Assembly (NCBI GenBank): GCA_937983055.1
Contig: CALJLA010000068.1
Coordinates: 5,250 to 69,249 of the forward strand
Length of the DNA stretch: 64,000 nt
Reading direction: 5' to 3'
Source: an uncultured Pseudomonadota bacterium
GTDB taxonomy: Bacteria > Pseudomonadota > Gammaproteobacteria > Burkholderiales > Eutrophovitaceae
Position numbers and translations under genes: made by a program
The notes under the pieces: generated by a model
Told to the model about the DNA's origin: nothing
Database searches by the model: none
What the model saw: the letters and a program-made list of their open reading frames with translations, nothing else
Shown: positions 1 to 9,531 of the stretch, one piece after another
Layout: each line of letters begins with the position of its first letter
How positions within the stretch are numbered: position 1 is the stretch's first letter

Positions 1-1
1 A

Positions 2-865
2 GCGGTGATCCATGAAGAGCGGGGCAGTATTCCTGCGGTGATCCTGCGGCTGGCCGGCGTGTACGACGATGTGTGTCATTCGCCGCCACTGGCGCACCAG
101 ATTCAGCGCATCTACGAGCGACAACTGGCCGGTCACCTGTACTCCGGCGAGACCTCGCACGGCCAGGCATTCGTTCACCTCGACGACGTCGTGGACGCCA
201 TCGAGGCGGCGGTGATGCGACGATCGGAGCTGCCCGCCGAGGTCCCCATACTCATCGGTGAGCCGGATACGCTGAGCTACGACGAGCTGCAGCACACCTT
301 CATGCGCCTGATCCATGGCAAGTCGTCGGAAACACACAATGTGCCCGGGCTCATCGCCAAGGTCGGCGCCTGGCTTCAGAACCTGATGCCCGGCAAGAAA
401 CCGTTCATCAAACCCTGGATGATCGATCGCGCCAACGACCACTACGCGCTCGACATCACGCGAGCTCGTTCATTGCTGGATTGGCTGCCCAAGCATACGC
501 TGCGGCAAACCCTGCCGAGGATGGTTGCTGCCCTGCAGGCCGATCCGATCGCCTGGTATCGCGAGCACGGCCTCGAGCCGAGCACCGCCGTCAGAGAACA
601 GGCGCGGCAGGCCGCGCCGGAACCCGTCGCCACAGCGGCAATCGACCGCAAAAAGCCGCACAGCTGCCCGCTGCACCCGGGAGTTTGTCAATCATCGCCC
701 GGCAATTGTCCGCGTTGCGGGACGGCACTCGAACCGCTTGGCGCGCCAGCGACTGCGTATAGCTGCCCCATGCATCCCGAGGTCGTGAGCAAGGAACCCG
801 GTCGCTGCCCGAAGTGCGGCATGCCGCTGGAACGATGTGACATCCCGGAGGAAGGCCATGCATGA
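2..865 (+). CDS. NAD-dependent epimerase/dehydratase C-terminal part fused to two heavy-metal-binding modules (5' partial)
   Basis: The gene enters from upstream of the window, so the Rossmann nucleotide-binding part is missing. Visible residues 1-200 read as the C-terminal half of an extended short-chain dehydrogenase/epimerase (LRLAGVYDD, then [13 protein letters not shown]). Residues about 218-245 and 252-278 are two Cys-rich modules of the form CPxHPxV...PGxCPxCGxxL, the HMBD domain usually found at the N-terminus of copper ATPases. Its stop overlaps the ATG of the next gene, which carries the same module, so the two are translationally coupled. Substrate is unknown; metal binding is inferred from the family. 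Confidence 0.75.
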   Translation, partial: AVIHEERGSIPAVILRLAGVYDDVCHSPPLAHQIQRIYERQLAGHLYSGETSHGQAFVHLDDVVDAIEAAVMRRSELPAEVPILIGEPDTLSYDELQHTFMRLIHGKSSETHNVPGLIAKVGAWLQNLMPGKKPFIKPWMIDRANDHYALDITRARSLLDWLPKHTLRQTLPRMVAALQADPIAWYREHGLEPSTAVREQARQAAPEPVATAAIDRKKPHSCPLHPGVCQSSPGNCPRCGTALEPLGAPATAYSCPMHPEVVSKEPGRCPKCGMPLERCDIPEEGHA

Positions 866-2447
866 CCATCATGCCGGGCACGGACACACCACGGCGGCAG
901 ACTCCGCTGACGAGTACACCTGCCCCATGCACCCGGAGGTGGTGCAGAACGAACCGGGGGACTGTCCGAAATGCGGCATGACCCTGGTGTTGCGCGATTC
1001 GGCCAAACCGGCGGCTGGACACGGCGACATGATGGTCGAGAGCCACCGCAATATGCTCTGGCCGCATTATCTCAACCTGATGCTCGGCCTCTGGTTGCTG
1101 TTGAGCCCGTTCACGCTCGGTTACATGAGCGATTTCGTGCCCGATGCCAAGCAGCTCTGGGTTATGGCCGATCGCGGATTGCCGCCGTTCGAGCTGCGCA
1201 ATCTGTGGATGACCTGGAGCGATGTGATCAGCGGCATCCTGGTCATCGTCTTCAGCGTCCTGTCAGCCGATGCCTGGCGGCGCAATCCCTGGGCGCAATG
1301 GGCCAACGCCTTCGTCGGCGTGTGGCTGTTGTTGGCGCCGCTGGTGTTCTGGACACCCCTGCCTGAGGCCTATGCCAACGGTACCCTGGTCGGCGGTCTG
1401 GTCATCGCGCTCTCGGTGCTCATCCCGATGATGCCGGGGATGAGCATGGCCGGCATGATGGGCAAGCCGGATGTGCCGCCGGGCTGGGCCTACACGCCGT
1501 CGAGCTGGTTGCAGCGCATGCCGATTGGTGTACTCGCCCTGATTGGCTTTCTTATCGCGCGCGTGCTCGGCGCCTATCAGCTCGGCCACATCGATACCGT
1601 CTGGGAGCCGTTTTTCGCCGGTGTCGGCGAGAACAAGGACGTGATGAACGGCACCGAGTCCATCATCACCTCGGACGTCTCCAAGGCCTGGCCGATCGCC
1701 GACGGCGCGCTGGGCGCTATCGTCTACACGCTCGAACTGGCCATGACCTGGATGGCCGGCAAGGACCGCTGGCGCACCATGCCCTGGATGGTGCTCGGGC
1801 TGGCAGTGCTGATCGTACCGCTGGGCGTGGTCAGCATCTATTTCATTATCATCCAGCCGATCGATATCGGTACCTGGTGCACGTTGTGCCTGATTGCCGC
1901 ACTGGCGATGGCGGTGATGATTCCGTATTCGCTCAACGAGTTCGTCGCCATGGGACAGTTCCTGGTCTGGTCGCGCAGGCAGGGCAAGCCGTTCTGGCGC
2001 ACCTTCTGGACCGGCGACGCCATGGACGGCGGTAGCGACGATGATGCCAGGGGGCTTGTAGCCAGCCCGCGGGAGCAATGGGCGCAGGCCACGCGCGGCG
2101 TGACCTATCCCTGGACCTTGAATCTCAGCATCGGCATCGGTGTCTGGCTCACGTTCACGCGCCTGACCTTCGGCAATGCGGGCGCCATGGCCAATAGCGA
2201 TCACCTGATCGGTGCGCTGGTGGTGACGTTCTCGATCATGGCCTGGGCCGAGGTCGGACGCGCGGTGCGCTTCATCAACGTGCCCTTCGGCGCATGGTTG
2301 ATCGCCGCGCCCTGGTTGCTCGACGGCGCAGGGTCGTCACTGGCTGCCTGGAACGGCGTTATTGCCGGCATACTGCTCATCGTGCTGGCCATCCCTCGAG
2401 GCACGATCAAGGAGTCTTACGCAGGCTGGGATCGGCACATTGTCTAG
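858..2447 (+). CDS. HMBD - SPW repeat - VKOR-like membrane protein
   Basis: A 529-residue multi-pass inner-membrane protein. Order: His-rich N-terminus, one HMBD metal-binding module (residues 20-47), hydrophobic SPW-repeat-like pairs ([11 protein letters not shown] near 75; [10 protein letters not shown] near 160), a segment with the redox pair GTWCTLC near residues 340-343 like vitamin K epoxide reductase/DsbB proteins, and a second SPW-like pair at the C-terminus. ATG at 858 is chosen over GTG at 837 because GGAGGA lies just upstream at 847-852. It overlaps the epimerase-HMBD gene by 8 bp. A role in periplasmic thiol oxidation or metal handling is inference. Confidence 0.75.
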   Translation: MHDHHAGHGHTTAADSADEYTCPMHPEVVQNEPGDCPKCGMTLVLRDSAKPAAGHGDMMVESHRNMLWPHYLNLMLGLWLLLSPFTLGYMSDFVPDAKQLWVMADRGLPPFELRNLWMTWSDVISGILVIVFSVLSADAWRRNPWAQWANAFVGVWLLLAPLVFWTPLPEAYANGTLVGGLVIALSVLIPMMPGMSMAGMMGKPDVPPGWAYTPSSWLQRMPIGVLALIGFLIARVLGAYQLGHIDTVWEPFFAGVGENKDVMNGTESIITSDVSKAWPIADGALGAIVYTLELAMTWMAGKDRWRTMPWMVLGLAVLIVPLGVVSIYFIIIQPIDIGTWCTLCLIAALAMAVMIPYSLNEFVAMGQFLVWSRRQGKPFWRTFWTGDAMDGGSDDDARGLVASPREQWAQATRGVTYPWTLNLSIGIGVWLTFTRLTFGNAGAMANSDHLIGALVVTFSIMAWAEVGRAVRFINVPFGAWLIAAPWLLDGAGSSLAAWNGVIAGILLIVLAIPRGTIKESYAGWDRHIV

Positions 2448-2570
2448 CGTCGACGGCTCCGGTACCGGCGTCCGGCTCGAACGCAAGTGTCTGGCCAGTC
2501 TCCCCGAACCGTTAACGCGCCGGCACTCAAGGCCGGGGCGGCGCCCGGATTCAGCAAAGGAGGATCCACA

Positions 2571-3581
2571 ATGCAACTAGGAATGTTTGGTCTGGGGCGC
2601 ATGGGCAGCAACATGGTGCGGCGGCTCATGAACGACGGGCACGAGTGCGTGGTCTACAACCGCAGCGAAGGCGCCGTTCGACAGCTGCAAAGCGAAGGCG
2701 CACTTGGGGTGTTTTCGCTCGAGGAACTGATTGTCCGCCTGGAGCGCCCCCGCCGCATCTGGTTGATGATTCCGGCTGCCGTCGTCGATGACGTTCTGGC
2801 GCGCCTGGTGCCGTTGCTCGACAGCGACGACATCGTGATCGACGGCGGCAACTCGAATTACCGCGACGATATACGCCGCGGTACCGAACTCGGACAGCAA
2901 GGTGTTCATTATCTCGACGTCGGCACCAGCGGCGGGGTGGCCGGGCTGGAACGCGGCTACTGCCTGATGATCGGCGGCGACACGGACGTCGTCTCGCAGC
3001 TCAGCCCGATTTTCGCAAGCCTCGCGCCGGGTGTCGCGGCGGCAACGAAGACCCCGGGCCGAGGCCCGGGCACGGCGGAGCAGGGCTATCTGCACTGCGG
3101 TCCGCACGGCGCAGGGCATTTCGTCAAGATGGTGCACAACGGCATCGAGTACGGCGTGATGCAGTCCTATGCGGAAGGCTTCAACATTTTGCGCAACGCC
3201 AATATCGGCAAGCGCCAGCACGATGTCGATGCTGAGACCGCGCCAACGCAGGATCCGGCACATTACGCCTACGACTTCGACCTGGCAGAGATCGCCGAGT
3301 TGTGGCGCCGCGGCAGCGTTATCGCCTCCTGGCTGCTCGATCTCACGGCGGCCGCGCTGTTGCGTGATCCGGCCTTGCAGCGTTACGCGGGCCGGGTTTC
3401 GGACTCCGGCGAAGGCCGCTGGACCATCACTGCGGCGATCGAAGAAGGCGTTCCGGCGCCCGTGTTGAGTGCGGCGCTTTATGCCCGGTTCAGCTCACGC
3501 GGTGAGGCGGAGTTCGCAAACCAGGTGCTCTCGGCAATGCGCGAGGGCTTTGGCGGTCACGTCGAAAAGCCGGACGATTGA
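2571..3581 (+). CDS. gnd: 6-phosphogluconate dehydrogenase, decarboxylating (short form)
   Basis: Cytosolic pentose-phosphate enzyme converting 6-phosphogluconate to ribulose 5-phosphate with NAD(P)H production. 336 residues, the short GndA-like class rather than the roughly 470-residue form. It shows the GLGRMG nucleotide-binding loop at the N-terminus, VIDGGNSNYRDD near residue 88, GTSGGVAGLERGYCLMIGG near 120 and the catalytic KMVHNGIEYGVMQ segment near 187. ATG 2571 follows AAAGGAGG; an upstream in-frame extension to 2487 lacks homology and a ribosome site. The next gene, zwf, follows within 3 bp, so both pentose-phosphate dehydrogenases are co-expressed. Confidence 0.92.
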   Translation: MQLGMFGLGRMGSNMVRRLMNDGHECVVYNRSEGAVRQLQSEGALGVFSLEELIVRLERPRRIWLMIPAAVVDDVLARLVPLLDSDDIVIDGGNSNYRDDIRRGTELGQQGVHYLDVGTSGGVAGLERGYCLMIGGDTDVVSQLSPIFASLAPGVAAATKTPGRGPGTAEQGYLHCGPHGAGHFVKMVHNGIEYGVMQSYAEGFNILRNANIGKRQHDVDAETAPTQDPAHYAYDFDLAEIAELWRRGSVIASWLLDLTAAALLRDPALQRYAGRVSDSGEGRWTITAAIEEGVPAPVLSAALYARFSSRGEAEFANQVLSAMREGFGGHVEKPDD

Positions 3582-3583
3582 GC

Positions 3584-4966
3584 ATGGACACCCACGACGC
3601 CGATGCACTGGTCATATTCGGGGTCACCGGCGACCTGGCGTACAAGAAGATCTTTCCGGCCCTGCAGGCGTTGTTCGAGCGCGGCGATCTGAGCCTGCCC
3701 GTCGTCGGCGTGGCACGGGGCGGCTGGACCCTGGAGCGGCTGCGCGAGCGGGTGCGGGCGAGCCTTCGGGAGCATGGCAGCGTCGATGCTGACGCGTTCG
3801 CGCGCCTGTCGGCGCAACTGCGCTACGTCGACGGCGACTATCGCGATCCAGCCACCTACGACCGACTGAAGCAGGCACTGCACGACAGCCAGCGGCCACT
3901 GCACTACCTGGCGATCGCGCCGGGGATGTTCGAGACCGTGGTGCGGGGGCTGGCGAGCGCCGACTGTTCCCGCCACGCACGCGTCGTGGTCGAGAAGCCG
4001 TTTGGCCGCGACCTGGCCTCAGCCCGTGCGCTCAACCGCACGCTGCATCAGGTATTCCCGGAAACCGCGGTGTTTCGCATCGATCATTACCTGGGCAAGG
4101 AGGCGGTTCAAAACCTGTTGTACTTCCGCTTTGCCAACACCTTCCTCGAGCCGATTTGGAATCAGCATCACGTCGCTGCTATTCACGTGACCATGGCCGA
4201 ACGGTTCGGCGTGCAGGGTCGTGGCAAATTTTACGAGGAGGTGGGCGCCATTCGCGACGTGGTGCAAAACCACCTGCTGCAGGTCATCGCGCTGCTGACG
4301 ATGGATGCGCCGACGGGTCGCGATCCGCAAGCGACGCGCGCGGAGAAGCTGCGCATTTTGCGTGCGATGCGGCCGGTCGATCCCTCGCAGCTCGTGCGCG
4401 GGCAATATCGTGGCTATCGTGACGAGCCCGGCGTCGCGGGCGACTCCGACGTTGAGACCTTCGCCGCATTTCGCTTGTACATCGACACCTGGCGCTGGTC
4501 CGGTGTGCCGATCGTGGTGCGTACCGGCAAATGCCTGCCGCTGACGGTCACGGAGGTGATCGTGCAGCTGTGCCAGCCGCCGCTCGCCATTTTCGATCCA
4601 GTCACGCCGGCAGCGGCAAACTACTTTCGCTTCCGCTTGAGCCCGGAGGTCGTCATCGCGGCCGGCACGCGCGTCAAGCAACCGGGGGACACCATGCGGG
4701 GCGAAGCCGCGGAGTTGATCGCCCGTCACGCACGCGCCGGGGCCGACCTGCCCTATGAACGGCTATTACGCGATGCCATCCGCGGTGACCCGGCACTGTT
4801 TACCCAGGACGAAAGCGTGGAGGCGGCCTGGCAGGTCGTCGAACCGATGCTCAGGGCGGGTGTGTCGGTAACGGAGTACGAGCCGGACACCTGGGGACCG
4901 ACCAGGCTGGCGCCACAACCGGAGGGATGGCGAAATCCCGAAGCGGAGGCGAGCAAACCGTGTTAA
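3584..4966 (+). CDS. zwf: Glucose-6-phosphate 1-dehydrogenase
   Basis: Oxidises glucose 6-phosphate to 6-phosphogluconolactone, producing NADPH; first step of the pathway whose third enzyme is encoded just upstream. About 460 residues, slightly short for the family. It carries the N-terminal FGVTGDLAYKKIFPAL coenzyme-binding motif and the active-site signature RIDHYLGKEAVQN near residue 165. ATG 3584 is used; TTG at 3578, overlapping the gnd stop, is possible and would add two residues. No gene for the intervening lactonase is visible in the window. Confidence 0.93.
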   Translation: MDTHDADALVIFGVTGDLAYKKIFPALQALFERGDLSLPVVGVARGGWTLERLRERVRASLREHGSVDADAFARLSAQLRYVDGDYRDPATYDRLKQALHDSQRPLHYLAIAPGMFETVVRGLASADCSRHARVVVEKPFGRDLASARALNRTLHQVFPETAVFRIDHYLGKEAVQNLLYFRFANTFLEPIWNQHHVAAIHVTMAERFGVQGRGKFYEEVGAIRDVVQNHLLQVIALLTMDAPTGRDPQATRAEKLRILRAMRPVDPSQLVRGQYRGYRDEPGVAGDSDVETFAAFRLYIDTWRWSGVPIVVRTGKCLPLTVTEVIVQLCQPPLAIFDPVTPAAANYFRFRLSPEVVIAAGTRVKQPGDTMRGEAAELIARHARAGADLPYERLLRDAIRGDPALFTQDESVEAAWQVVEPMLRAGVSVTEYEPDTWGPTRLAPQPEGWRNPEAEASKPC

Positions 4967-5041
4967 TCACGAAGACACAACACGCGCGGGCTCGGGTTCG
5001 CGGCCGGCGTGGGTAAGCGGTAGTTGAGTTAAGGAGTCAAG

Positions 5042-5206
5042 ATGGACTGGCTGGCAGAGAATTGGTTTTGGGTGCTGATCGGTATTGTGTTTGTCGCGAT
5101 GCACCTGTTCGGACATGGTGGCCATGGTGGCCGCGGCGGGCATGCCGGTCACGGCGGCTCGCGGGATGCTGAGCGCGGCGATCAGAAGCAGCAACACCGG
5201 CATTGA
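5042..5206 (+). CDS. DUF2933-like small membrane protein
   Basis: A 54-residue protein: MDWLAENWFWVLIGIVFVAM forms a single membrane helix, followed by a Gly/His-rich tail with repeated HGGHGG-like units and a charged C-terminus. A good ribosome site (AAGGAG) lies about 8 bases upstream of the ATG. Small proteins with this architecture (DUF2933) are commonly found beside copper-transporting ATPases, and here the ATPase gene begins 19 bases downstream. The His-rich tail suggests metal binding, which is inference. Confidence 0.7.
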   Translation: MDWLAENWFWVLIGIVFVAMHLFGHGGHGGRGGHAGHGGSRDAERGDQKQQHRH

Positions 5207-5224
5207 CCGGTCAACGGGACAATC

Positions 5225-7594
5225 ATGAGCAAATCTACTATTGAAGTCGCGGGACTGCTGTCCGCGTCAAGCGCGGCCGGCGTCGAAAAGCAATTGATGC
5301 GACTGCGCGGCGTACGCAAAGCCGAAGTCAATTATGTGGCTGGCAGCGCGACCGTCACCTACGACGAAAACGTCATCGATCTCGCGGCAATCAAGGCACA
5401 AATTCATGCCTGCGGGTACCACTGCCGGGGGGAGATGGTGCCGAAACACATCTGCGCCCCGGCCAATCCGGCCGACGGGCCAACGGCTGCGGTCGCCGAT
5501 CATCCGGCAACCCATCATCATGACACGCACGCTGCGCCCGAAGCACAAGGCGACGAGACGGCGGGCATGGCGCACGAAATGGGCCACGGTGGCGGGATGG
5601 ACATGCAGGCCATGGTGCGCGATATGCGCAAGCGCTTCTGGGTCTGTTTGGCGTTCACCGTGCCGATCTTCATTTACTCGCCGATGGGGGGGCTGTTCAC
5701 ACCGCCAGCGCCGCCCTTCGGCCTGGACCTCAACCTGTGGCTTTTCTTGTTGGCCAGTATCGCGGTCATCTGGCCAAGCTGGCCATTCTTCGTGGCCGCC
5801 TGGCGGGCGCTGAAAAACGGTGTCCTCAACATGGCGGTGCTGGTGGTGCTGTCGGTCGGTACCGGCTACTTGTTCAGTCTCGGGGCGACGTTTTTTTTCG
5901 ACGGTGTGCAATTCTTCGAGGCGGTGGCGGTACTGCTGGTGTTCATCCTGCTCGGGCACTGGTTGGAGATGCGCGCTCGCGCCGGCGCCTCCGATGCGAT
6001 TCGCTCTCTGATGGATCTCGCGCCGCCCAAGGCCACCGTGCTGCGCGATGGCCGGGAACTGGAGATACCGACGGCGGAGGTGGCCAAAGACGACATCGTC
6101 GTGATCCGGCCCGGCAACAAGATCCCGGTGGACGGCGAGGTGCTCGAAGGCGAATCCCAGGTGGATGAGTCCATGCTCACCGGCGAATCCATGCCGGTCG
6201 GCAAGAAGCCCGGCGACACGGTGATCGGCGCCACGATCAACAAAAGCGGCAGTTTCAAGTACCAGGCGACCAAGGTGGGCGCCGATACCGCCCTGGCACA
6301 GATCGTCAAGCTGGTACAGGAAGCACAGAACTCCAAGGCCCCCGCCCAGTTGCTGGCGGACAAAGCCTCGCAATGGCTGGTGGTGATCGCGATTGTCATT
6401 GGTCTGCTGACGTTTGCGGCCTGGTTCTGGTGGCTCGGTCAGACCTTGCTGTTTGCCGTCACTCTTACGATCACGGTATTCGTCATCGCCTGCCCGGATG
6501 CTCTGGGCCTCGCCACACCCATGGCGGTGATGGTAGGCACGGGCCTTGGTGCGAAGAACGGCATTCTGTTCAAGAATGCTTCCGCCCTCGAAGAGGCCAC
6601 CAAGCTCGATATCGTCGTTTGCGACAAGACCGGTACGTTGACCATGGGTGAACCGCAAGTCGTGGAGGTCGTCGCCGGCGATGCCGGCGAGGATGCCGTT
6701 CTTAGCCTCGCCGCCACCGTGGAACAAGGCTCGGACCATCCACTGGCCCAGGCCATTCAGCGTCGCGCCGAGGGACTCACGCTCTCGCCGCTGCGTGGCT
6801 TTGAGAACATTGAGGGCAAGGGTGCGCGCGCCGAGGTGGACGGTCAAACCGTGTTCCTCGGTAATCGGCGTTTGATGGACGAGGAGGGTGTTGACCTGGC
6901 AAGCCTCGCAGACGAGGCGGCTCGCCTGCAGGGCGCCGGTCAGACCGTGGTGCACATTGCCCACGGCGGCCGCCTGGTGGGACTGATCGCGATCGCCGAT
7001 GCGCCACGACCGACGGCGGCAGCGATGGTGGCAAAAATGCGCGAGCGGGGTGTGGAGGTTGCCATGCTCACCGGCGACAATCAGGCGACCGCCGAGCGTA
7101 TTGCGGGGGAACTCGGTATACAGACGGTGATAGCCGACGTGTTACCCGCGCAAAAAGCCGACAAGATCAAGGAACTGCAAGCGCAAGGCAAGAAGGTCGG
7201 GATGGTCGGCGACGGCGTCAACGATGCGCCAGCATTGACCCAGGCGGAGGTTGGATTCGCGATCGGCGCCGGTACCGACGTTGCCATGGAAAGCGCTGAC
7301 GTCGTGCTCATGAAAAGCGATCCCTATGACGTGCTTGGCGCTATCGAACTGTCGCGTGCCACGCTGCGCAAGATGCACCAGAATTTGTTCTGGGCGGTGG
7401 CGTACAACGTGATTGCCTTTCCGGCGGCGGCTGGGGTTTTCTATCCACTGGTGATCAGTCCTGAAGTGGCGGCACTTGCGATGTCGGGCAGCTCGGCGTT
7501 GGTGGCAGTGAACGCGTTGCTGCTGAAACGCACGCGCCTGGAGGGCATCCGAACCGTGCGGTCCGCTACCAGCATAGATCCGCAAAGCGACTGA
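5225..7594 (+). CDS. P1B-type heavy-metal ATPase with CPD membrane motif and degenerate HMA domain
   Basis: A 789-residue metal-pumping ATPase of the inner membrane. Residues 1-70 have the fold pattern of an HMA domain, but the CxxC pair is replaced by SASS. A His/Met-rich linker (about 80-135) follows, then the transmembrane core, the actuator TGES loop, the sixth-helix motif C423-P424-D425 ([10 protein letters not shown]), the phosphorylated Asp467 in DKTGTLT, and TGDN and GDGVNDAP in the P domain. Copper exporters normally have CPC and the CopB class CPH, so CPD makes the transported ion uncertain. The neighbouring DUF2933 and copper genes favour copper. Confidence 0.88.
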   Translation: MSKSTIEVAGLLSASSAAGVEKQLMRLRGVRKAEVNYVAGSATVTYDENVIDLAAIKAQIHACGYHCRGEMVPKHICAPANPADGPTAAVADHPATHHHDTHAAPEAQGDETAGMAHEMGHGGGMDMQAMVRDMRKRFWVCLAFTVPIFIYSPMGGLFTPPAPPFGLDLNLWLFLLASIAVIWPSWPFFVAAWRALKNGVLNMAVLVVLSVGTGYLFSLGATFFFDGVQFFEAVAVLLVFILLGHWLEMRARAGASDAIRSLMDLAPPKATVLRDGRELEIPTAEVAKDDIVVIRPGNKIPVDGEVLEGESQVDESMLTGESMPVGKKPGDTVIGATINKSGSFKYQATKVGADTALAQIVKLVQEAQNSKAPAQLLADKASQWLVVIAIVIGLLTFAAWFWWLGQTLLFAVTLTITVFVIACPDALGLATPMAVMVGTGLGAKNGILFKNASALEEATKLDIVVCDKTGTLTMGEPQVVEVVAGDAGEDAVLSLAATVEQGSDHPLAQAIQRRAEGLTLSPLRGFENIEGKGARAEVDGQTVFLGNRRLMDEEGVDLASLADEAARLQGAGQTVVHIAHGGRLVGLIAIADAPRPTAAAMVAKMRERGVEVAMLTGDNQATAERIAGELGIQTVIADVLPAQKADKIKELQAQGKKVGMVGDGVNDAPALTQAEVGFAIGAGTDVAMESADVVLMKSDPYDVLGAIELSRATLRKMHQNLFWAVAYNVIAFPAAAGVFYPLVISPEVAALAMSGSSALVAVNALLLKRTRLEGIRTVRSATSIDPQSD

Positions 7595-7624
7595 AGATTG
7601 CACCGTCAATTCCCTGGTCACCGC

Positions 7625-7656
7625 TTGACGTGTGTCGGACATACACGTTGTAGAGT
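7625..7656 (+). promoter_or_regulatory. MerR-type promoter upstream of the Cys-rich ORF and pgm
   Basis: TTGACG at 7625-7630 and TAGAGT at 7651-7656 are separated by 20 bp, longer than the normal 17. The spacer holds the near-palindrome CGTGTGT/ATACACG. Overlong spacing with a centred dyad is the known signature of MerR-family activation. It starts 30 bp after the ATPase stop and points at the small ORF at 7694 and pgm. Confidence 0.62.
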
Positions 7657-7693
7657 CCGCGGGTAGACCGAAGAAGCGTACTCGAGGCTGGCC

Positions 7694-7819
7694 ATGACTC
7701 CTGTAAGTTCAGTATCTTGCTGCCGCTACTGCGTTCCATCGCAGGGTGCCACCGAATTAGCGAGTTGCCGCGGCGGCATCGACACGCGCGCCGTCGGTCT
7801 GCACGAGATTGATTCGTGA
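7694..7819 (+). CDS. Cys-rich 41-residue micro-protein, translationally coupled to pgm
   Basis: An open reading frame of 41 codons beginning MTPVSSVSCCRYC and containing a further Cys (LASC). GAGG lies about 6 bases upstream of its ATG. Its TGA overlaps the GTG start of pgm in the sequence GTGA, the same coupling used between pgm and glgP downstream. It is the first open frame after the MerR-type promoter at 7625. I do not recognise a family. The clustered cysteines suggest metal binding or a sensing leader peptide; both are inference, and it may be non-functional. Confidence 0.4.
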   Translation: MTPVSSVSCCRYCVPSQGATELASCRGGIDTRAVGLHEIDS

Positions 7820-9531
7820 GTGGCGTCGCCGAGTCAGCCACAGACACGAGCGTAGTCGCAGGGAAACCCGCGTCACGCGAGATGCTGATTGACGTATCGA
7901 AGCTCGTAGAGGCGTACCACGCCGAGCGGCCCAATCCTCGTGTTGCGGCCGAACGAGTCGCGTTCGGGACGTCGGGCCACCGGGGTTCGGCGCTTTCCAG
8001 GAGTTTCAACCAGAACCACATTCTCGCCATCAGCCAGGCCATTTGTGACTACCGACGGACACAGGAGTTCGACGGGCCACTGTTTATTGGCATGGACACC
8101 CATGCCCAGTCCGAGCCAGCGTTTGCCACGGCGCTCGAGGTGCTGGCGGCGAATGGCGTCCAGGCTATGATCGCCGGCGACGAAAAATACACTCCTACGC
8201 CCGCCATCTCTCACGCTATCTTGCAGTACAATCGCACCGGCCCAGCAGGTCTGGCCGACGGCATCGTCATTACCCCATCACACAACCCGCCCGACAGCGG
8301 CGGCTTCAAGTACAACCCACCGACCGGCGGACCGGCGAACACGTCAGTGACGGACTGGATCGAAGCCAGGGCCAACGAGCTGTTGCAACAGGACCTGGTC
8401 GGCGTGCAGCGGATGCCGATCGAAAAGGCGCTGCGTGTCAGCACAACCCATCGCTACGATTACCTCAATACCTATGTCAACGACCTCGATCAGGTCGTTG
8501 ACATGGCAACAATCCGCGCCGCCGGGATCCGCATCGGGGTCGACCCCCTGGGCGGCGCCGGGGTCAACTACTGGCCGGCAATTGCGGAGCGATATGGCCT
8601 GGATCTGGACGTCGTCAATGCGGTCGTGGACCCGACCTTTAGTTTCATGACGCTGGATTGGGATGGGCAGATCCGTATGGACCCGTCGTCAGAGTACGCG
8701 ATGCAACGGCTAATCGCGTTCAAGGACCACTACGACGTTGCGCTCGGCTGCGATCCTGACCATGACCGGCACGGCATCGTCGTGCCGGATGAGGGTTTGA
8801 TGCCGGCAAATCACTATCTGGCGGTTGCCATCGCCTATCTTTACCGTCACCGGCCGGGCTGGCGCTTCCCCGCAGCCGTGGGCAAAACCATCGTCAGCAG
8901 CCAGATGATTGACCGGGTGGCCGAGAGTGTCGAGCGGCGCGTCTATGAAGTGCCGGTCGGCTTCAAGTGGTTCGTGGCAGGCCTCAAGGATGGATCGCTG
9001 GGGTTTGCCGGCGAAGAGAGTGCCGGGGCGTCATTCGCGCGACGTGACGGACACGTCTGGACCACGGACAAAGATGGCCTGGTGCCGGCGCTGCTCGCCG
9101 CCGAGATGACTGCGCGAAGGGGTCGAAACCCTGGCGAAGCCTATCGCGAACTGGTGCAGGCGTTCGGTGCTTGCGCCTACACCCGCATTGAAGCCCCGGC
9201 TACGGCCGCGGAGAAATCGATCATCGCCAACCTCACAGCGGAACAGGTTCAAGCGACCGAGCTCGCCGGCACAGCTGTCGACGGCGTCCTGACCCGTGCG
9301 CCGGCCAACAACGCATCCATCGGCGGCTTGAAGGTTACGACGGCACAGGGCTGGTTTGCTGCGCGTCCGTCCGGCACAGAAGCCCTGTACAAAATCTACG
9401 CCGAGAGTTTTCGCAACACGGATCACCTGCAACGTATCGTCAACGAAGCACAACATCTGATTGGCGAAGTACTCGCAGCCGCCGCAGGGTCCGGCCCGTC
9501 GGCTGCGACATCGGCAAGGAAGGCCCCGTGA
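7816..9531 (+). CDS. pgm: Phosphoglucomutase (alpha-D-glucose phosphate-specific)
   Basis: Cytosolic interconversion of glucose 1-phosphate and glucose 6-phosphate. 571 residues, close to the family's usual 545. Motifs: VAFGTSGHRGSA near residue 52, the phosphoserine loop TPSHNPPDSGG with Ser155, the Mg-binding DPDHDRHG near 313, and the sugar-phosphate loop RPSGTEALYKIY near the C-terminus. GTG 7816 keeps the N-terminal segment seen in homologues. glgP follows with a 4-bp GTGA overlap: phosphorylase yields glucose 1-phosphate, this enzyme makes glucose 6-phosphate, and zwf upstream can burn it for NADPH. Confidence 0.93.
   Translation: MSGVAESATDTSVVAGKPASREMLIDVSKLVEAYHAERPNPRVAAERVAFGTSGHRGSALSRSFNQNHILAISQAICDYRRTQEFDGPLFIGMDTHAQSEPAFATALEVLAANGVQAMIAGDEKYTPTPAISHAILQYNRTGPAGLADGIVITPSHNPPDSGGFKYNPPTGGPANTSVTDWIEARANELLQQDLVGVQRMPIEKALRVSTTHRYDYLNTYVNDLDQVVDMATIRAAGIRIGVDPLGGAGVNYWPAIAERYGLDLDVVNAVVDPTFSFMTLDWDGQIRMDPSSEYAMQRLIAFKDHYDVALGCDPDHDRHGIVVPDEGLMPANHYLAVAIAYLYRHRPGWRFPAAVGKTIVSSQMIDRVAESVERRVYEVPVGFKWFVAGLKDGSLGFAGEESAGASFARRDGHVWTTDKDGLVPALLAAEMTARRGRNPGEAYRELVQAFGACAYTRIEAPATAAEKSIIANLTAEQVQATELAGTAVDGVLTRAPANNASIGGLKVTTAQGWFAARPSGTEALYKIYAESFRNTDHLQRIVNEAQHLIGEVLAAAAGSGPSAATSARKAP

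Noticed and set aside
1263..2204. Minus-strand open frame of 313 codons
   Set aside because: Antisense shadow of the HMBD-VKOR gene; no recognisable motifs.
5267..6964. Long open frame (565 codons) on the minus strand
   Set aside because: Antisense to the metal ATPase; sequence is His/Gly/Gln-rich low complexity produced by the GC-rich codons of the real gene, without motifs.
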